A stretch of 64,000 nt of DNA from ZC4RG17 sp036380875 (GTDB lineage: Bacteria; Actinomycetota; Acidimicrobiia; Spongiisociales; ZC4RG35). Below the pieces are notes generated by a model. The model was not told where the DNA came from and ran no database searches. It saw only the letters and a program-made list of their open reading frames with translations. A program made the translations under genes and the position numbers. Position 1 is the stretch's first letter; each line of letters opens with the position of its first letter. Location: positions 1-64,000 of the forward strand of contig DASVDX010000091.1 in NCBI GenBank assembly GCA_036380875.1, given 5' to 3'. Of the stretch, positions 29,291 to 39,154 are shown piece after piece.

Positions 29291-32222
29291 ATCGGTCGAG
29301 GGCGGCGAACTGAGTCGCCGCCGCTTCGGTGCCGGACTGACGAGCCTGCTCGATCAACTCCCTGGCCTGGTCGACTAGGTCCTGATACGCCCCGAGATCC
29401 CCGTTGCGCAGCGCCTGGTCGGCCTGTTCCAACAGCTGAGCCGCTCGGTCGAGCAACTCCTGCACCGACTGGGGAACGGTGGGCGGCTCTTCGTCGGTTG
29501 GCTCCTCGTCAGACGGCGGGGCTTCTCCGTCCGAACCCGCCTCTCCGAAGACCATAGCCAGGGCCTCGTCCAGGCTCGGAGCCCACTCGATCGAGTCGCC
29601 GAACACGACCACAACGCGGCGGAACTCGGGGAATCCGCCCTGTTCTTGAGCCTGGAGGTAGATGGGCTGGATGTACATGATCGACTCCTCGATCGGCACC
29701 ACGAGGATGTCCCCCCGGATCACCGTCGATCCCTGTTGACTCCAGAGCGTGAACTGCTCGGCGATCTCGTCGTTCTGCTGGATGCGGTCCCCGACCTGGC
29801 CCGTCCCGCCGACGAGGGAGCCCTGGGGCATCCGGAAGTCGATCAGGCGGCTCGGCTCCTCTGCTGTGGGGGCGTCGGCAACGAGGAACGCCGACATGTT
29901 CGGCCGCTGCCGAGGGTTGAACGGCTGGAGCAGGAGGTACGAGAGCGCGTCTTCCCCGGGGAGCTGGGCCATCAGGTAATACGGCAGCAACTCCCGGAGG
30001 TGCTCGACCTGCCCCCCGGCCTGCACTGTGTCCCCGTTCAGCAGCTCGGCCCCCGGGAAGAGGCCGCGGCGAATCGTGGCCGGGTCGGCGGGAATCGACC
30101 AGGCGTCGTTGCGGGTGAAGAACTCCGAGGGATCGTCGACGTGGTAGTCGAGGTAGATCTCGCCCTGGATACGGAACAGGTCTTGCGGATAACGGAGATG
30201 CGACTCGAGCCCGTCGGGCATCTCGGATCCGTCCCGGAACATCTCCGGGAACGTCCGCCGCCAGGCCCGGATCACCGGATCCGAGTCGTCGACCACATAG
30301 AAGGTGACTGTGCCGTCGTAAGCGTCGACCGTCGCCTTGACGGAGTTGCGGAGGTAGTTCATCCCCGGCCGCAGGTCGCTCGATCGGGCGAGCCTCCGCA
30401 TGGCGTTGGGCGTGACCGGCTGCGAATAAGGGAAGTGGCCCGACGATGTGTAGAGGTCGAGCACCCACACGATTCGGCCATCGTGGACCACCGGGTAGGG
30501 ATCCGAGTCCACCGTGAGGAACGGAGCCAGGTCGCCGACGATCGAGCGGATGTTCCGCTGCACCAAGACCCTGCTGTCGGGGCGGATCTGCCCGGAGATC
30601 AGGAGGTTCAAGTCCCGGTAGCGGAAGGCGAAGGCGATGCGGCGCCACAAGCTTCCGACGTTGACCCCCGCCTCCCCGCTGTACTCGTTGAACAGGATCC
30701 GCTCCCCCTCGACCGGCATGTCGACTTCCTGGGGCGAGCGGCCTGTCTTGACGATGACGGGCCTTCCCGGCGTGTACGTCTCCCCGAAGTAGATGCGGGG
30801 CTCTTCGAGTTCGAGCGGGTCCTCGGTTGCCTGCGGCGGCAGGTTGGCGAGCAGGAACTGGGGCTGCCCGTCCCGCTCCACCCGGTTGGCCTGGCTGGCG
30901 ACTGCCCCGATGCCGTGGGTGTAGATGAGCCGGGTGTTCTGCCAGTTGTTGTTGCCGACGGCGTCCTCGTCGAGTTCGCGGACGGCGATCATCACCTGCG
31001 TCGGCTGGCCATCGAACTCGTACCGATCGGTGTCGACCAACTCCAGGCTGTAGTAGGGGCGGATCTCCTGCAGGTTCTGGTAGGTGCGGGGCAGGACGGC
31101 GGTGTCCCACAGCCGAAGGTTGTCGATCGTGATCCGGTTCGCCTCGATGTCCTCGACGGTGAGGTCACCGGCTGCCCGGAAGGGCCTCACTTCCACGTCG
31201 TCGAGGCCGTAGGCGATCCGGGTGAACTCGATGTTGTGGGCGATGTACTCCGACTCCAGGCGCAGTTGTTCGGGAACCACCTGGAGTCGCTCGACCACGG
31301 CCGGGTAGATCAGGAGGGCGGCGATGGACACCAGGATCCACCCGCCGACCGCCATCAGGGCGAGGGTCCATCCTCGCCGCCAGATGTTGACGATGAAGAG
31401 GACCGCCGCCACGACGGCGATCGCCATGAGCAGCCGCAAGGCGGGCAGGCGGGCGGTGATATCGGTGTATCCGGGGCCGAAGAAGTTCGACTGCCGGTTC
31501 GAGTAGAGGAGCGCCAGTGCGTCCAGTCGGTAGATCGCCGCCCGCACCAGGGCCATCAATGCCAGCAGCACCGACACATGGATCTTGGCGCCGCTGTTGA
31601 ACGTCGGCATGGAGCCACGCCGGACACGAATGCCGCCTTGGAGGTAGTGGGCGACGACGGAGATGACGGCGGCGGTGGCGAGGACGTTGAACAACCAGCG
31701 GAGGGCTACGTCGAGGAGAGGGAACTGGAAGACGTAGAAGCCGGTGTCGAGCCGGAAGATCGGGTCGTTGAGCCCGAAGTCGTTGCGGGCGAAGAACAGG
31801 AACACACTGTCACGCCAGGTCGCGACTCCGACGCCCACGAAGAGGGCGAGCAGAAAGGCGACGATGAACCTCAGGCGCCCCGTCCGGCCTTGCACCCAGT
31901 AGCGGAATCGGGCGACCAGTTCCTCTTCGTCTCCGATGTCCGTTGGAAAGAACCGGGGGGCGAGGCGCTCCGTCAGGTAGAGCGTGAGCCAGAAGATGAA
32001 GAAGGCGACGAGCGTGCCGGCGGCGCCGAGGCCGATCCCGACAGACCACCGTTTGACCCACACCGACGAAAAGCCGAGGGAGTCGAACCAGAGGTAGTCG
32101 GTCCACAGCGTGCCGAGGGCGGTCAGCGCCAGGTAGACGACGAGAGCACCCGCCAGGAGGTAGGCGAGCCCGCGGCGACGCTCCGTGGGCCCACTACGAG
32201 TGGGGGGTGTCCGAGAGAACAT
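29271..32222 (-). CDS. UPF0182 family large membrane protein
   Basis: A 983-residue protein of the actinobacterial UPF0182 family, of unknown function. The N-terminal third has seven membrane helices (first at RGLAYLLAGALVVYLALTAL). The large external part has family blocks such as WDTAVLPRTYQNLQEIRPYYSLELVDTDRY, AVASQANRVERDGQPQFL and NTRLIYTHGIGAVAS, and a C-terminal stalk with acidic and Gln-rich helices. ATG 32222 was chosen; a TTG ten codons earlier is possible but has no better ribosome site. Confidence 0.93.
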
Positions 32223-32268
32223 CGCGGCGATTGTAAGGACAAGACACGCCAACCCTCACCGGCGAGGG

Positions 32269-34206
32269 TCAGACGGGCACGATCGTGCAGCCGCAGTCCC
32301 GGTGCGCCGGCGGGATGGTTCCCCCTTCCTCGGCGGCCTGGCGACAGACGGGACACAGGCGGCCGGAGGGAAGCCATTGCCAGGCCCGGTCGTGTTGTTC
32401 CAGTGCCTGACGAAGAGCGTGATGGTACGAAGCCAGGGCGTAGGCGCGGATTCTCCGCTCGGCCTCGTCGGTGCGCCAGCCCCGGAACACCCGCGAAGCC
32501 GCCGCCTGCCGTTCACGGGATCCGCTGCCGGCGCTCTCCAACGCCGCCTGGAGGGCCGCGGCCAACTCGACTCCCACGTTTTCGGCTGGCGGGGGTGTCG
32601 GTTCCAGCCCGGTTACTCCTGCTATGCCCATCTCCACCGCCGCCTCGACCCCTGCCTGGCTGGCCTGGTCGCCGAGATTGTCGAACTCCTCGGCGAAAGC
32701 CGCTTCCATCGCCTCCGCGTCGGGAACCCACTGGCCTCCGGAGAGCCTGATCTGCTCCAACGCTTCGTTCTGGGTCTCCGTCAAGGCGCGTTTGACCGCC
32801 CTGAGGGCGGCGTTGGTGATGGGAAGAAGCAACCGCTCCCGGGTCTCGAACGGGTCCACGCCCTCGGGCCAGGTCGGCTCGGGCTCTTCAGGTTCCGGCT
32901 CCTCGGTGGCCGCAGCCGGCGCCTCGGTCGTTTCCTCTTCCTCGGCCGGCGGGGGTTGGCGGAGGCGCCGGAACAGGTCGAAGACGTCGTCGGCGCCGTT
33001 GGAGGCAGCCGGTTCGGGTTGGGGTTCCGCCGCCCGGGCATCCTCGGCCTCCTGGCTCTCCGCCAGCTCGGCCGACTCCTCCTCGGCCAACCCGTCTTCC
33101 GCCAACTCGTCTACCAAATCCTCGTCGGCGCGCTCTTCCTCGGGCGGTTCTTCGTCCCGCCCCGGCTCTTCCTCGGGCGGCGCCTCTCCAATCTCCGACT
33201 CGGCAGGCGTTGACGGGACCACGACGACTTCCGTCTCCTCCTCGGAGAGGATCGCCGGAGTCTCGGCCGATACGTCCCGCGAATGGATCTCGGGAGACTC
33301 TGGCTCCGGCTCGGGAGCCTCCGAGGGCTCCGGGGACTCCGGTTGTTCGTCCTCGTGACGGGTGGGACGAATGACGCGGACCGTCCCGCCCTCCTCCCAG
33401 CCCTCCATCTCCTCGCCCTCTTCGTCGAGGATCACCATCTTGCCGGGAAGCTCGGTGGGCTCGGACAGGCCGATCCCGTGGCGCTTCTCCTCCAGTTCCT
33501 CCTCCAGAGAGACGAGAGTCCCCCGAATCGCCTCGATCTCGTCCATCAATTCGGCGCGCCGCTCCTCCAGCGCCCGGGTCCGCTCCTGGGCGGCCTGAGC
33601 CTGGCGATGGGCAGAAGCGATGATCTCGTCGTGGTCGGCGCGCGCTTGGGCTACCAGCCGCTCGGCCTCCATCTTGGCGGCGCGCAGCACATCGTCCGCT
33701 TCGCGACGGGCTGCCGCGGTGAGACGATGCGCCTCCCGCTCGGCTTCACCCATGACGGCGAGGGAGTTGCGCTCCAACTCCTCCCGCTGCCGTTGCACCT
33801 CCCGCTGCACTTGCTCGAGTAGTTGAGTTCCCGTCGTCCAGGCGTCGGTCCTCAACGCCTCGGCGTCCGCCCGTGCCTCCTTGAGCATGGCCTCCGCTTC
33901 GGCCATGGCCTCCGAACGCCAGCGGGCGGCATCGGCGGCGGCCCTCTCCCGCATCGCCTCGGCGGCCTCGCGAGCGGCTTCCAACACCGCCGACACTTCG
34001 CGGCCGACCGCCTCGAATTCGCTCTTCAGGTCACGATCGGCGAACTCACCCAGCCGGGAGGCGAGACGGTCACGTTCGGCCGTCAGCTCGTCGATGACGT
34101 TGGCGAGTTGCTCTAGCCGAGCCGACACCTCCGCCTGATCGAATCCCCGGAACACCACTCGAAAAGTGGCGCGGCGAATCTCGTCGGGTGTGGGGTGACT
34201 CGTCAT
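32269..34206 (-). CDS. DivIVA-domain coiled-coil protein with phage MuF/gp7-like zinc C-terminus
   Basis: A 645-residue mosaic. Residues about 8-60 match the DivIVA/GpsB membrane-binding start (IRRATFRVVFRGFDQAEVSARLEQLANVI). A Glu/Ala/Arg coiled coil runs to about 245. An acidic Pro/Glu linker spans 250-455. The C-terminal 170 residues are helical and end with Cys618-x2-Cys621, then PPAH635-x2-Cys638-x-Cys640-TIVPV. That ending closely follows the pattern of Mu gpF / SPP1 gp7 head-morphogenesis proteins (CxxC ... PPxHxxCxCTxxP), where it binds zinc. No phage genes are nearby. It may organise the cell pole or septum. Its function is unknown. Confidence 0.75.
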   Translation of the reverse strand: MTSHPTPDEIRRATFRVVFRGFDQAEVSARLEQLANVIDELTAERDRLASRLGEFADRDLKSEFEAVGREVSAVLEAAREAAEAMRERAAADAARWRSEAMAEAEAMLKEARADAEALRTDAWTTGTQLLEQVQREVQRQREELERNSLAVMGEAEREAHRLTAAARREADDVLRAAKMEAERLVAQARADHDEIIASAHRQAQAAQERTRALEERRAELMDEIEAIRGTLVSLEEELEEKRHGIGLSEPTELPGKMVILDEEGEEMEGWEEGGTVRVIRPTRHEDEQPESPEPSEAPEPEPESPEIHSRDVSAETPAILSEEETEVVVVPSTPAESEIGEAPPEEEPGRDEEPPEEERADEDLVDELAEDGLAEEESAELAESQEAEDARAAEPQPEPAASNGADDVFDLFRRLRQPPPAEEEETTEAPAAATEEPEPEEPEPTWPEGVDPFETRERLLLPITNAALRAVKRALTETQNEALEQIRLSGGQWVPDAEAMEAAFAEEFDNLGDQASQAGVEAAVEMGIAGVTGLEPTPPPAENVGVELAAALQAALESAGSGSRERQAAASRVFRGWRTDEAERRIRAYALASYHHALRQALEQHDRAWQWLPSGRLCPVCRQAAEEGGTIPPAHRDCGCTIVPV

Positions 34207-34254
34207 CGGTCACTCCAAGATACCCGCCGACCCCCCGCAAGCCCGGCGTTTGGG

Positions 34255-35250
34255 TCAAGCGGTGGCCAACCCCCGGAGGAACTCCAACGCATCGTCGATG
34301 GTTTCCACCGCCACCAACTCCATGTCGCCCCGAGGAGCGGTCTCGGCCGCGGCCAGGTTGTCCACCGGCACCAGCATGTACTCGGCGCCTGCTGCTTCCG
34401 CCGCCACGACCTTCTGGCGGACACCGCCTACCGGGCCGACCTTGCCGTCGATGTCGATGGTGCCGGTACCCGCGACCACGTGCCCGCCCGTCAAACTCCC
34501 CGGAGTGAGCACGTCGATGATCGCCAGCGTGTACATCATCCCCGCCGACGGTCCCCCGACGATCCCGGTGTCGATGTCTACCCAGAACGGCAGCTGCCGC
34601 ACGTAGATGCCGATCATCGGGGTGTCCGGATCGTCTTCTCTCGGGACCAGCTCGACCTCGTACGACAGGACCTGTCCGTCCCGCTCGATCTCGAGCGGAA
34701 CACGATCACCGGGAGCGCTGCCTTCCATGACGTCGGCGAGAGACTCGGCAGCTTCGATCCGCTGACCAGCCAGGGCCACGATCCGGTCCCCGATCTCGAG
34801 CACTTCTCCGGCGGGGGTGTCGGCGGCGTAGCCCGTCACGTACACCGCCCATTGGTCCTGAGGCAGCTCGATCCTGCTCAGCGCCACCGAGATCGCCGTC
34901 TGCGCCGACTGGTCCATCAGCTCCAGGTTGCGGCGGCGGTACTCCTCATCGCTTTCGTCGGGGCGCCGCACAACCTGGCGGGCGAGGACGTCGACGGAGG
35001 GATCGACCGCGGCGACGAGAGCCTCGAAGGCGTTGATGTCCTGGCCGGCCACGGTCAACATGACCAACTCCCCATCTGTGTCGTAGGTCTGGGCGCCCTC
35101 CACGGTCACCGAGTCGGTGGCGTCCGTGACGGGCCCGGGTGAGTAGGCGACGAGCGGCAGCGGCACGTTCCAGGCGAGAACGATCACGCCGACCAGGAAG
35201 ATCAGTCCCATGGCGGCGGTGAGAGCCCGGGTGCGCGAGCGTTCGGTCAC
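34255..35250 (-). CDS. PDZ-domain Lon-type (S16) serine protease, YlbL-like
   Basis: A 331-residue membrane-anchored protease. One N-terminal helix (AAMGLIFLVGVIVLAWNV) is followed by a PDZ domain (about residues 130-205: GYAADTPAGEVLEIGDRIVAL) and a C-terminal Lon-protease domain with the Ser-Lys dyad: Ser235 in VGGPSAGM and Lys280 in GGVRQKVVAA. Family members such as B. subtilis YlbL act at the cell surface or membrane in quality control. GTG 35250 was chosen (VTERSRTRAL); a TTG 15 codons earlier is possible. It is divergent from bioY. Confidence 0.92.
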   Translation of the reverse strand: MTERSRTRALTAAMGLIFLVGVIVLAWNVPLPLVAYSPGPVTDATDSVTVEGAQTYDTDGELVMLTVAGQDINAFEALVAAVDPSVDVLARQVVRRPDESDEEYRRRNLELMDQSAQTAISVALSRIELPQDQWAVYVTGYAADTPAGEVLEIGDRIVALAGQRIEAAESLADVMEGSAPGDRVPLEIERDGQVLSYEVELVPREDDPDTPMIGIYVRQLPFWVDIDTGIVGGPSAGMMYTLAIIDVLTPGSLTGGHVVAGTGTIDIDGKVGPVGGVRQKVVAAEAAGAEYMLVPVDNLAAAETAPRGDMELVAVETIDDALEFLRGLATA

Positions 35251-35303
35251 CTGGAGGATCGTATCCCACGGTCCCGGCAACGGTTTCCCGTACAATCGCC
35301 CGC

Positions 35304-35876
35304 ATGTCGTACGCCCCCGTGATCACCGCTCGCGCCGCTGCCCGTTCCCGTCTGGCGACCGCCGCCCTCGTGGTCGGTGTCGCCGCGCTGACGGCTCTCG
35401 CCGCCCAGTGGTACATCCCGATGTGGCCAGTTCCCGTCACAGGCCAGACCCTCGTGGTGTTGCTCGGAGGGGCGGCGCTGGGGTGGAAGGCGGGCGCGGC
35501 CGCTCAGGTGCTGTACTTGCTCGTCGGGTCGGTCGGCTTCCCGGTCTTCTCGGAGGCATCGGGAGGAATCGACATCCTCTTCGGGCCCACCGCCACGACC
35601 GCCGGTTACCTGCTGGCGTTCCCGGTGGCTGCCGGTCTCGTGGGTCGTGCCGCTCAGGCACGCCACGACCGCCGGTTCTGGTCCATGGTCCGCGCTTTCC
35701 TCGCCGGCAGCGCCGTGATCTACGCCGGTGGTGTGATCGGCCTCCAGTTGGTGCTCGGGATCGACACCCTCGAGGCGTTGCGGGTCGGCGTCGTGCCGTT
35801 CCTCGTCGGAGACGCCATCAAAGCAGCCATCGCCGGTGTGCTGCTCCCGGGAGCCTGGCGGCTCGTCGGCGAGTGA
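35304..35876 (+). CDS. bioY: Biotin transporter BioY
   Basis: A 190-residue membrane protein of the BioY family, the substrate-capture (S) component of the ECF biotin importer or a stand-alone biotin carrier. Six hydrophobic segments are visible, with the signature PVPVTGQTLVVLLGGAALGW and the biotin-site block DILFGPTATTAGYLLAFPVAA. No bioM/bioN genes follow, so it must use other energising subunits or work alone. No known biotin-repressor operator was identified in the short divergent region. Confidence 0.95.
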   Translation: MSYAPVITARAAARSRLATAALVVGVAALTALAAQWYIPMWPVPVTGQTLVVLLGGAALGWKAGAAAQVLYLLVGSVGFPVFSEASGGIDILFGPTATTAGYLLAFPVAAGLVGRAAQARHDRRFWSMVRAFLAGSAVIYAGGVIGLQLVLGIDTLEALRVGVVPFLVGDAIKAAIAGVLLPGAWRLVGE

Positions 35877-35882
35877 GCCCGG

Positions 35883-36746
35883 TCAGCTGACGGGCTGGAC
35901 TCCCTCCCGGGTCGCGGTCCGCCTCGACTCCTCACCGAGGTAGGCCTTGATCACGTCCGGATTGCGCTGCACCTCGGCCGGAAGGCCGATGGCGATCTGG
36001 CGCCCGAAGTCCACCACCATGACCCGGTCGGCGATGTCCATGACCAGGCCCATGTCGTGCTCGACGAGGATCATGGCGATGCCCAGCTCGTCCTGGATGT
36101 CGAGGATGAAACGGGCCATGTCCTCGGTCTCCTCGAGGTTCATGCCCGCCACGGGCTCGTCGAGCAACAGCAGTTCCGGGTCCATCGCCAGTGCCCGCCC
36201 CAACTCGACTCGCTTCTGGACACCGTAAGGCAAGAGCCCGACGGGGTACTTGCGCCACTGCTCGATCTCGAGGAAGTCGATGATGTCTTCGACCCGTTGG
36301 CGGTGCTCGACCTCCGCCCGCTTGGCTCGTCCGATCCACAAGGCGTTCGACAGCCACCCGGTGTTCATGCGGATGTGACGCCCCGTCAGGATGTTCTCGA
36401 CCACCGTCATGTGCGGATACAGGGCGATGTTCTGGAACGTGCGGGCGATGCCCAGTTCGGCGGTTCGATTGGGCTTGAGCCCCATCAGCGACTGGCCTTT
36501 CCACAGGATGTCGCCTTCCTGCGGCCGATAGACCTGGTTGAGGGAGTTGAAGATCGACGTCTTGCCGGCCCCATTCGGGCCGATGATGGCGAACAACTCG
36601 CCCGGGTAGACCTCGAACGAGACCCCGTCGATGGCCTTGACGCCCTTGAACGAAAGCCGGATGTCCTCGACTTCGAGCAGTGGGGTCCGACCCGCGTCGG
36701 CGACCACTTCCGGCTCCCGGCTCTCGACTTCCGACTGTGAGGTCAT
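35883..36746 (-). CDS. livG: Branched-chain-type ABC transporter ATP-binding protein (LivG)
   Basis: A 287-residue ATPase of the HAAT family. Walker A is GPNGAGKTS, the LivG-specific substitution LPYGVQKRVELGRAL stands in place of LSGGQ, and Walker B is LLLLDEPVAGMN. The family region TFQNIALYPHMTVVENILTGRH and the C-terminal GLPAEVQRNPDVIKAYLGEE are present. ATG 36746 overlaps the livF stop (ATGA). It is the last gene of the ligase-livHMKFG operon and binds the cytoplasmic face of LivH/LivM with LivF. Confidence 0.95.
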   Translation of the reverse strand: MTSQSEVESREPEVVADAGRTPLLEVEDIRLSFKGVKAIDGVSFEVYPGELFAIIGPNGAGKTSIFNSLNQVYRPQEGDILWKGQSLMGLKPNRTAELGIARTFQNIALYPHMTVVENILTGRHIRMNTGWLSNALWIGRAKRAEVEHRQRVEDIIDFLEIEQWRKYPVGLLPYGVQKRVELGRALAMDPELLLLDEPVAGMNLEETEDMARFILDIQDELGIAMILVEHDMGLVMDIADRVMVVDFGRQIAIGLPAEVQRNPDVIKAYLGEESRRTATREGVQPVS

Positions 36747-37534
36747 GACAGCCACCGCTTGCGCCGCTTGTAGTGCTTCACGTCCCGGAACGACTTCCGC
36801 TCACCCTCGCCGTGCAACCCGAGGTAGAACTCCTGGACGTCCTCGTCGCGGAGCAACTTCTCCGCCGACCCGTCCATCACCATCTTGCCCGTTTCCATGA
36901 TGTAGCCGTGATGGGCGATCGAGAGGGCCATGTTGGCGTTCTGCTCGATCAGGAGCACCGACGTCCCCTGCTCGTTGATCTCGGCGATGACGTCTCTCAC
37001 CTGCTGGACGAGCAGCGGCGCCAACCCCAGCGACGGCTCGTCCAGGATGAGGAGCTTCGGCTGTTGCATCAGCGCCCGGCCGATGGCGAGCATCTGCTGC
37101 TCACCGCCCGACAGGTAACCCGCCACCGCCCTGCGCCGCTCCCGCAGCTTGGGGAACAGGTTCATGACCCGCTCGTAGGCTTCTTCCACGCTCGTCGAGT
37201 CGGAGTTGATGTAGGCGCCTGCCTTCAGGTTCTCGTCGACGGTCATCTCGGCGAAGACCCGTCGCCCCTCCATCACCTGGCTGATGCCCTTCTTCACCCG
37301 GACGGCGGGATCGAGATGGGTGATGTCGTCGCCGTCGAAATAGATCGATCCTTTGGTGATCTCGCCTTCGTGGATGTCGAGCAGACCGGTGATGGCCCGC
37401 AGAGTGGTCGTCTTGCCGGCGCCATTGGCCCCGAGCAGCGCCACGATCTTGCCGTCGGGCACCTCGAGTGAGATGCCTCGCAGCACCAGCACCACGTCGT
37501 TGTAGACGACTTCCAGGTTCTCGACACTCAGCAT
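36743..37534 (-). CDS. livF: Branched-chain-type ABC transporter ATP-binding protein (LivF)
   Basis: A 263-residue ATPase: Walker A GANGAGKTT, signature LSGGEQQMLAIGRAL, Walker B LLILDEPSLGL, and the LivF hallmark GISQVMEGRRVFAEMTVDENLKAGA. A C-terminal basic extension (KSFRDVKHYKRRKRW) goes beyond the usual end. ATG 37534 gives the normal family start (LSVENLEVVY); a GTG 20 codons earlier cannot be ruled out. A 15-bp hairpin separates it from livK and may lower its expression relative to the binding protein. Confidence 0.93.
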   Translation of the reverse strand: MLSVENLEVVYNDVVLVLRGISLEVPDGKIVALLGANGAGKTTTLRAITGLLDIHEGEITKGSIYFDGDDITHLDPAVRVKKGISQVMEGRRVFAEMTVDENLKAGAYINSDSTSVEEAYERVMNLFPKLRERRRAVAGYLSGGEQQMLAIGRALMQQPKLLILDEPSLGLAPLLVQQVRDVIAEINEQGTSVLLIEQNANMALSIAHHGYIMETGKMVMDGSAEKLLRDEDVQEFYLGLHGEGERKSFRDVKHYKRRKRWLS

Positions 37535-37598
37535 CGTTCCGTTCCCGTGACTCGGGTCCTGGCCTCCCTCCCGGGAGGACACGACCAGAGCCACCGGT

Positions 37599-37633
37599 GG
37601 GTGTGGTGGGCGGACGAGCCGCCCACCACACCC
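37599..37633 (-). terminator. 15-bp hairpin between livK and livF
   Basis: GGGTGTGGTGGGCGG pairs perfectly with CCGCCCACCACACCC around a 5-nt loop, starting 8 nt after the livK stop. It lacks a T-tract. It may act as a partial terminator or as a 3' stabiliser of the livK mRNA, giving more binding protein than ATPase. Confidence 0.65.
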
Positions 37634-37641
37634 GTGCCGGA

Positions 37642-39048
37642 TCAGCCTTCCAACTGGTAGCAGGCTCCCTCGAACACGAAGTCCTCGACGATGGGCGCCA
37701 CGTAGTCACGCTCCACCACGACCGCGCCCGTCGGCGACTCGAGGTCGGGTCGATAGATGAAGCTGTGACGCTGCACCATCTCGTCGGGCGTGCCCGTGTA
37801 CCGCTCGGGGAACGCCAGCCCGTCGAATTCGACGTTCTCGAGCGACTTGGCGGCGGCGAGGATCCCGGCCCGGGTCATGTCACCGTTCTCATAGGCCGTG
37901 AGCAGCGCTTCGTGGACGATCCGCGCCTCCACGAAGCCCTCGTTGACGGCATCGAACGGCGGATTGTCCGGGCGCAGTTCCTGCATCAGGGCGGTGAACC
38001 GCTGGGCACCTTCCGACTCGCCGTTCCAGGAATCGAATGGCACGGTGATGTACACGTCGCGGGCGATGCCCTCCCGGATCTGGGAGTCCGGCGCCACGAA
38101 CGCCGGCGACCACGACGGCGAGGTGCCCGTCCACTTGGCCTCGAAGCCCTGGGCGGCGGCCTGGCCGTAGATCGAGGCGAATGCACCCGGCGTCACCACC
38201 GCCACCACGATGTCGGCCCCGGAAGCGGCGATGGCGTTGGCCACTTCGGTCAGGCTGGCTTCGTCGGCCGGGTTGACGACGCCGGCCCCGTCGTAGACGA
38301 CTTCGAGTCCCAGCGCCTCGGCCGCCAGCTTGGCCCCGGCCGCCCCGTCGAGACCGTAGTCCCCAGGGACGGAGGCGATGGCGATCGTGCTCGCCCCGCC
38401 GATGTCATCGGAGATGAAGTTGATGGCGTTCTGGATCTCGATGCAGTAGGGGGCGCCGTGGTGCATCAGGTTGGAGTTGAACTGGGGATCCACCCAACCC
38501 GAGTACCACGTGAGCGGCACCGCCAGGATGTTGTCCTCCTGATAGGCGGGCAGAGCCGCCACCGTGTGCGGTGAACCGGTCGAGTGACCGATCACCGCCA
38601 CGTCGTCGCGGATCTCCTCGTATTTCTGGAGGTGGGTCGGCACGTCGTAGCCCGTGTCCTCGATGATCAAATCCACCTGGAGGCCGTTGATGCCGCCGTT
38701 GCGGTTGACGTCTTCCCAGTACACCTCGTGGGCGGTGACGATCTGCTGCACGAGCGGCGAGAACGGGCCGGACAGGTCCGAGAGCAAGCCGATCCTGATG
38801 ACCCCGGCCTCCAGATCGACGCCGACGTCAGTGGCGATGTCATCAGCGGGGGCGCCGTCGTCGCCTCCAGTGGTATCCGGAGTCGTCTCGGCCGTCGTGT
38901 CGCCGGTGGTGTCGGGAGTCGTCTCCTCTGCGGCCGGTTCGGTGTCAGCCGTCGTTTCCTCGGCGCCATCGCCGCCACCGCCGCCGCAGGCCGCAGCCAG
39001 CAAGGCGAGGACGACGAACAGCACCCAGAGTTTGCTTCGCCCTCTCAT
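37642..39048 (-). CDS. Branched-chain-type ABC transporter substrate-binding lipoprotein (LivK type)
   Basis: A 468-residue lipoprotein. The signal and lipobox (VLFVVLALLAAACGGGGG) are followed by a Thr/Glu-rich linker with ETTPDTTGDTT-like repeats, about 45 residues long. The periplasmic-binding fold of the HAAT family follows (IRIGLLSDLSGPFSPLVQQIVTAHEVYWEDVNRNGGINGLQVDLIIEDTGYD). The ligand is unknown. Many aromatic residues and the link to an acyl-CoA ligase suggest a carboxylic or aromatic acid, not leucine. Confidence 0.93.
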   Translation of the reverse strand: MRGRSKLWVLFVVLALLAAACGGGGGDGAEETTADTEPAAEETTPDTTGDTTAETTPDTTGGDDGAPADDIATDVGVDLEAGVIRIGLLSDLSGPFSPLVQQIVTAHEVYWEDVNRNGGINGLQVDLIIEDTGYDVPTHLQKYEEIRDDVAVIGHSTGSPHTVAALPAYQEDNILAVPLTWYSGWVDPQFNSNLMHHGAPYCIEIQNAINFISDDIGGASTIAIASVPGDYGLDGAAGAKLAAEALGLEVVYDGAGVVNPADEASLTEVANAIAASGADIVVAVVTPGAFASIYGQAAAQGFEAKWTGTSPSWSPAFVAPDSQIREGIARDVYITVPFDSWNGESEGAQRFTALMQELRPDNPPFDAVNEGFVEARIVHEALLTAYENGDMTRAGILAAAKSLENVEFDGLAFPERYTGTPDEMVQRHSFIYRPDLESPTGAVVVERDYVAPIVEDFVFEGACYQLEG

Positions 39049-39154
39049 CTTCCGTTTCCTCCTCTCGGTTCGTTCAGACCCCGCAGGAGCGGGGCCCGCC
39101 GGGCCATGCGGCCCAACGACTCGGGCGCCATGGCGCCTCCATGGCGATACGTGG

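Noticed and set aside
29646..32750. Open frame of more than 1000 codons on the plus strand
   Set aside because: It is the antisense shadow of the UPF0182 gene; its composition (Asp/Val/Arg-rich without domains) is typical of high-G+C antisense frames and it matches no family.
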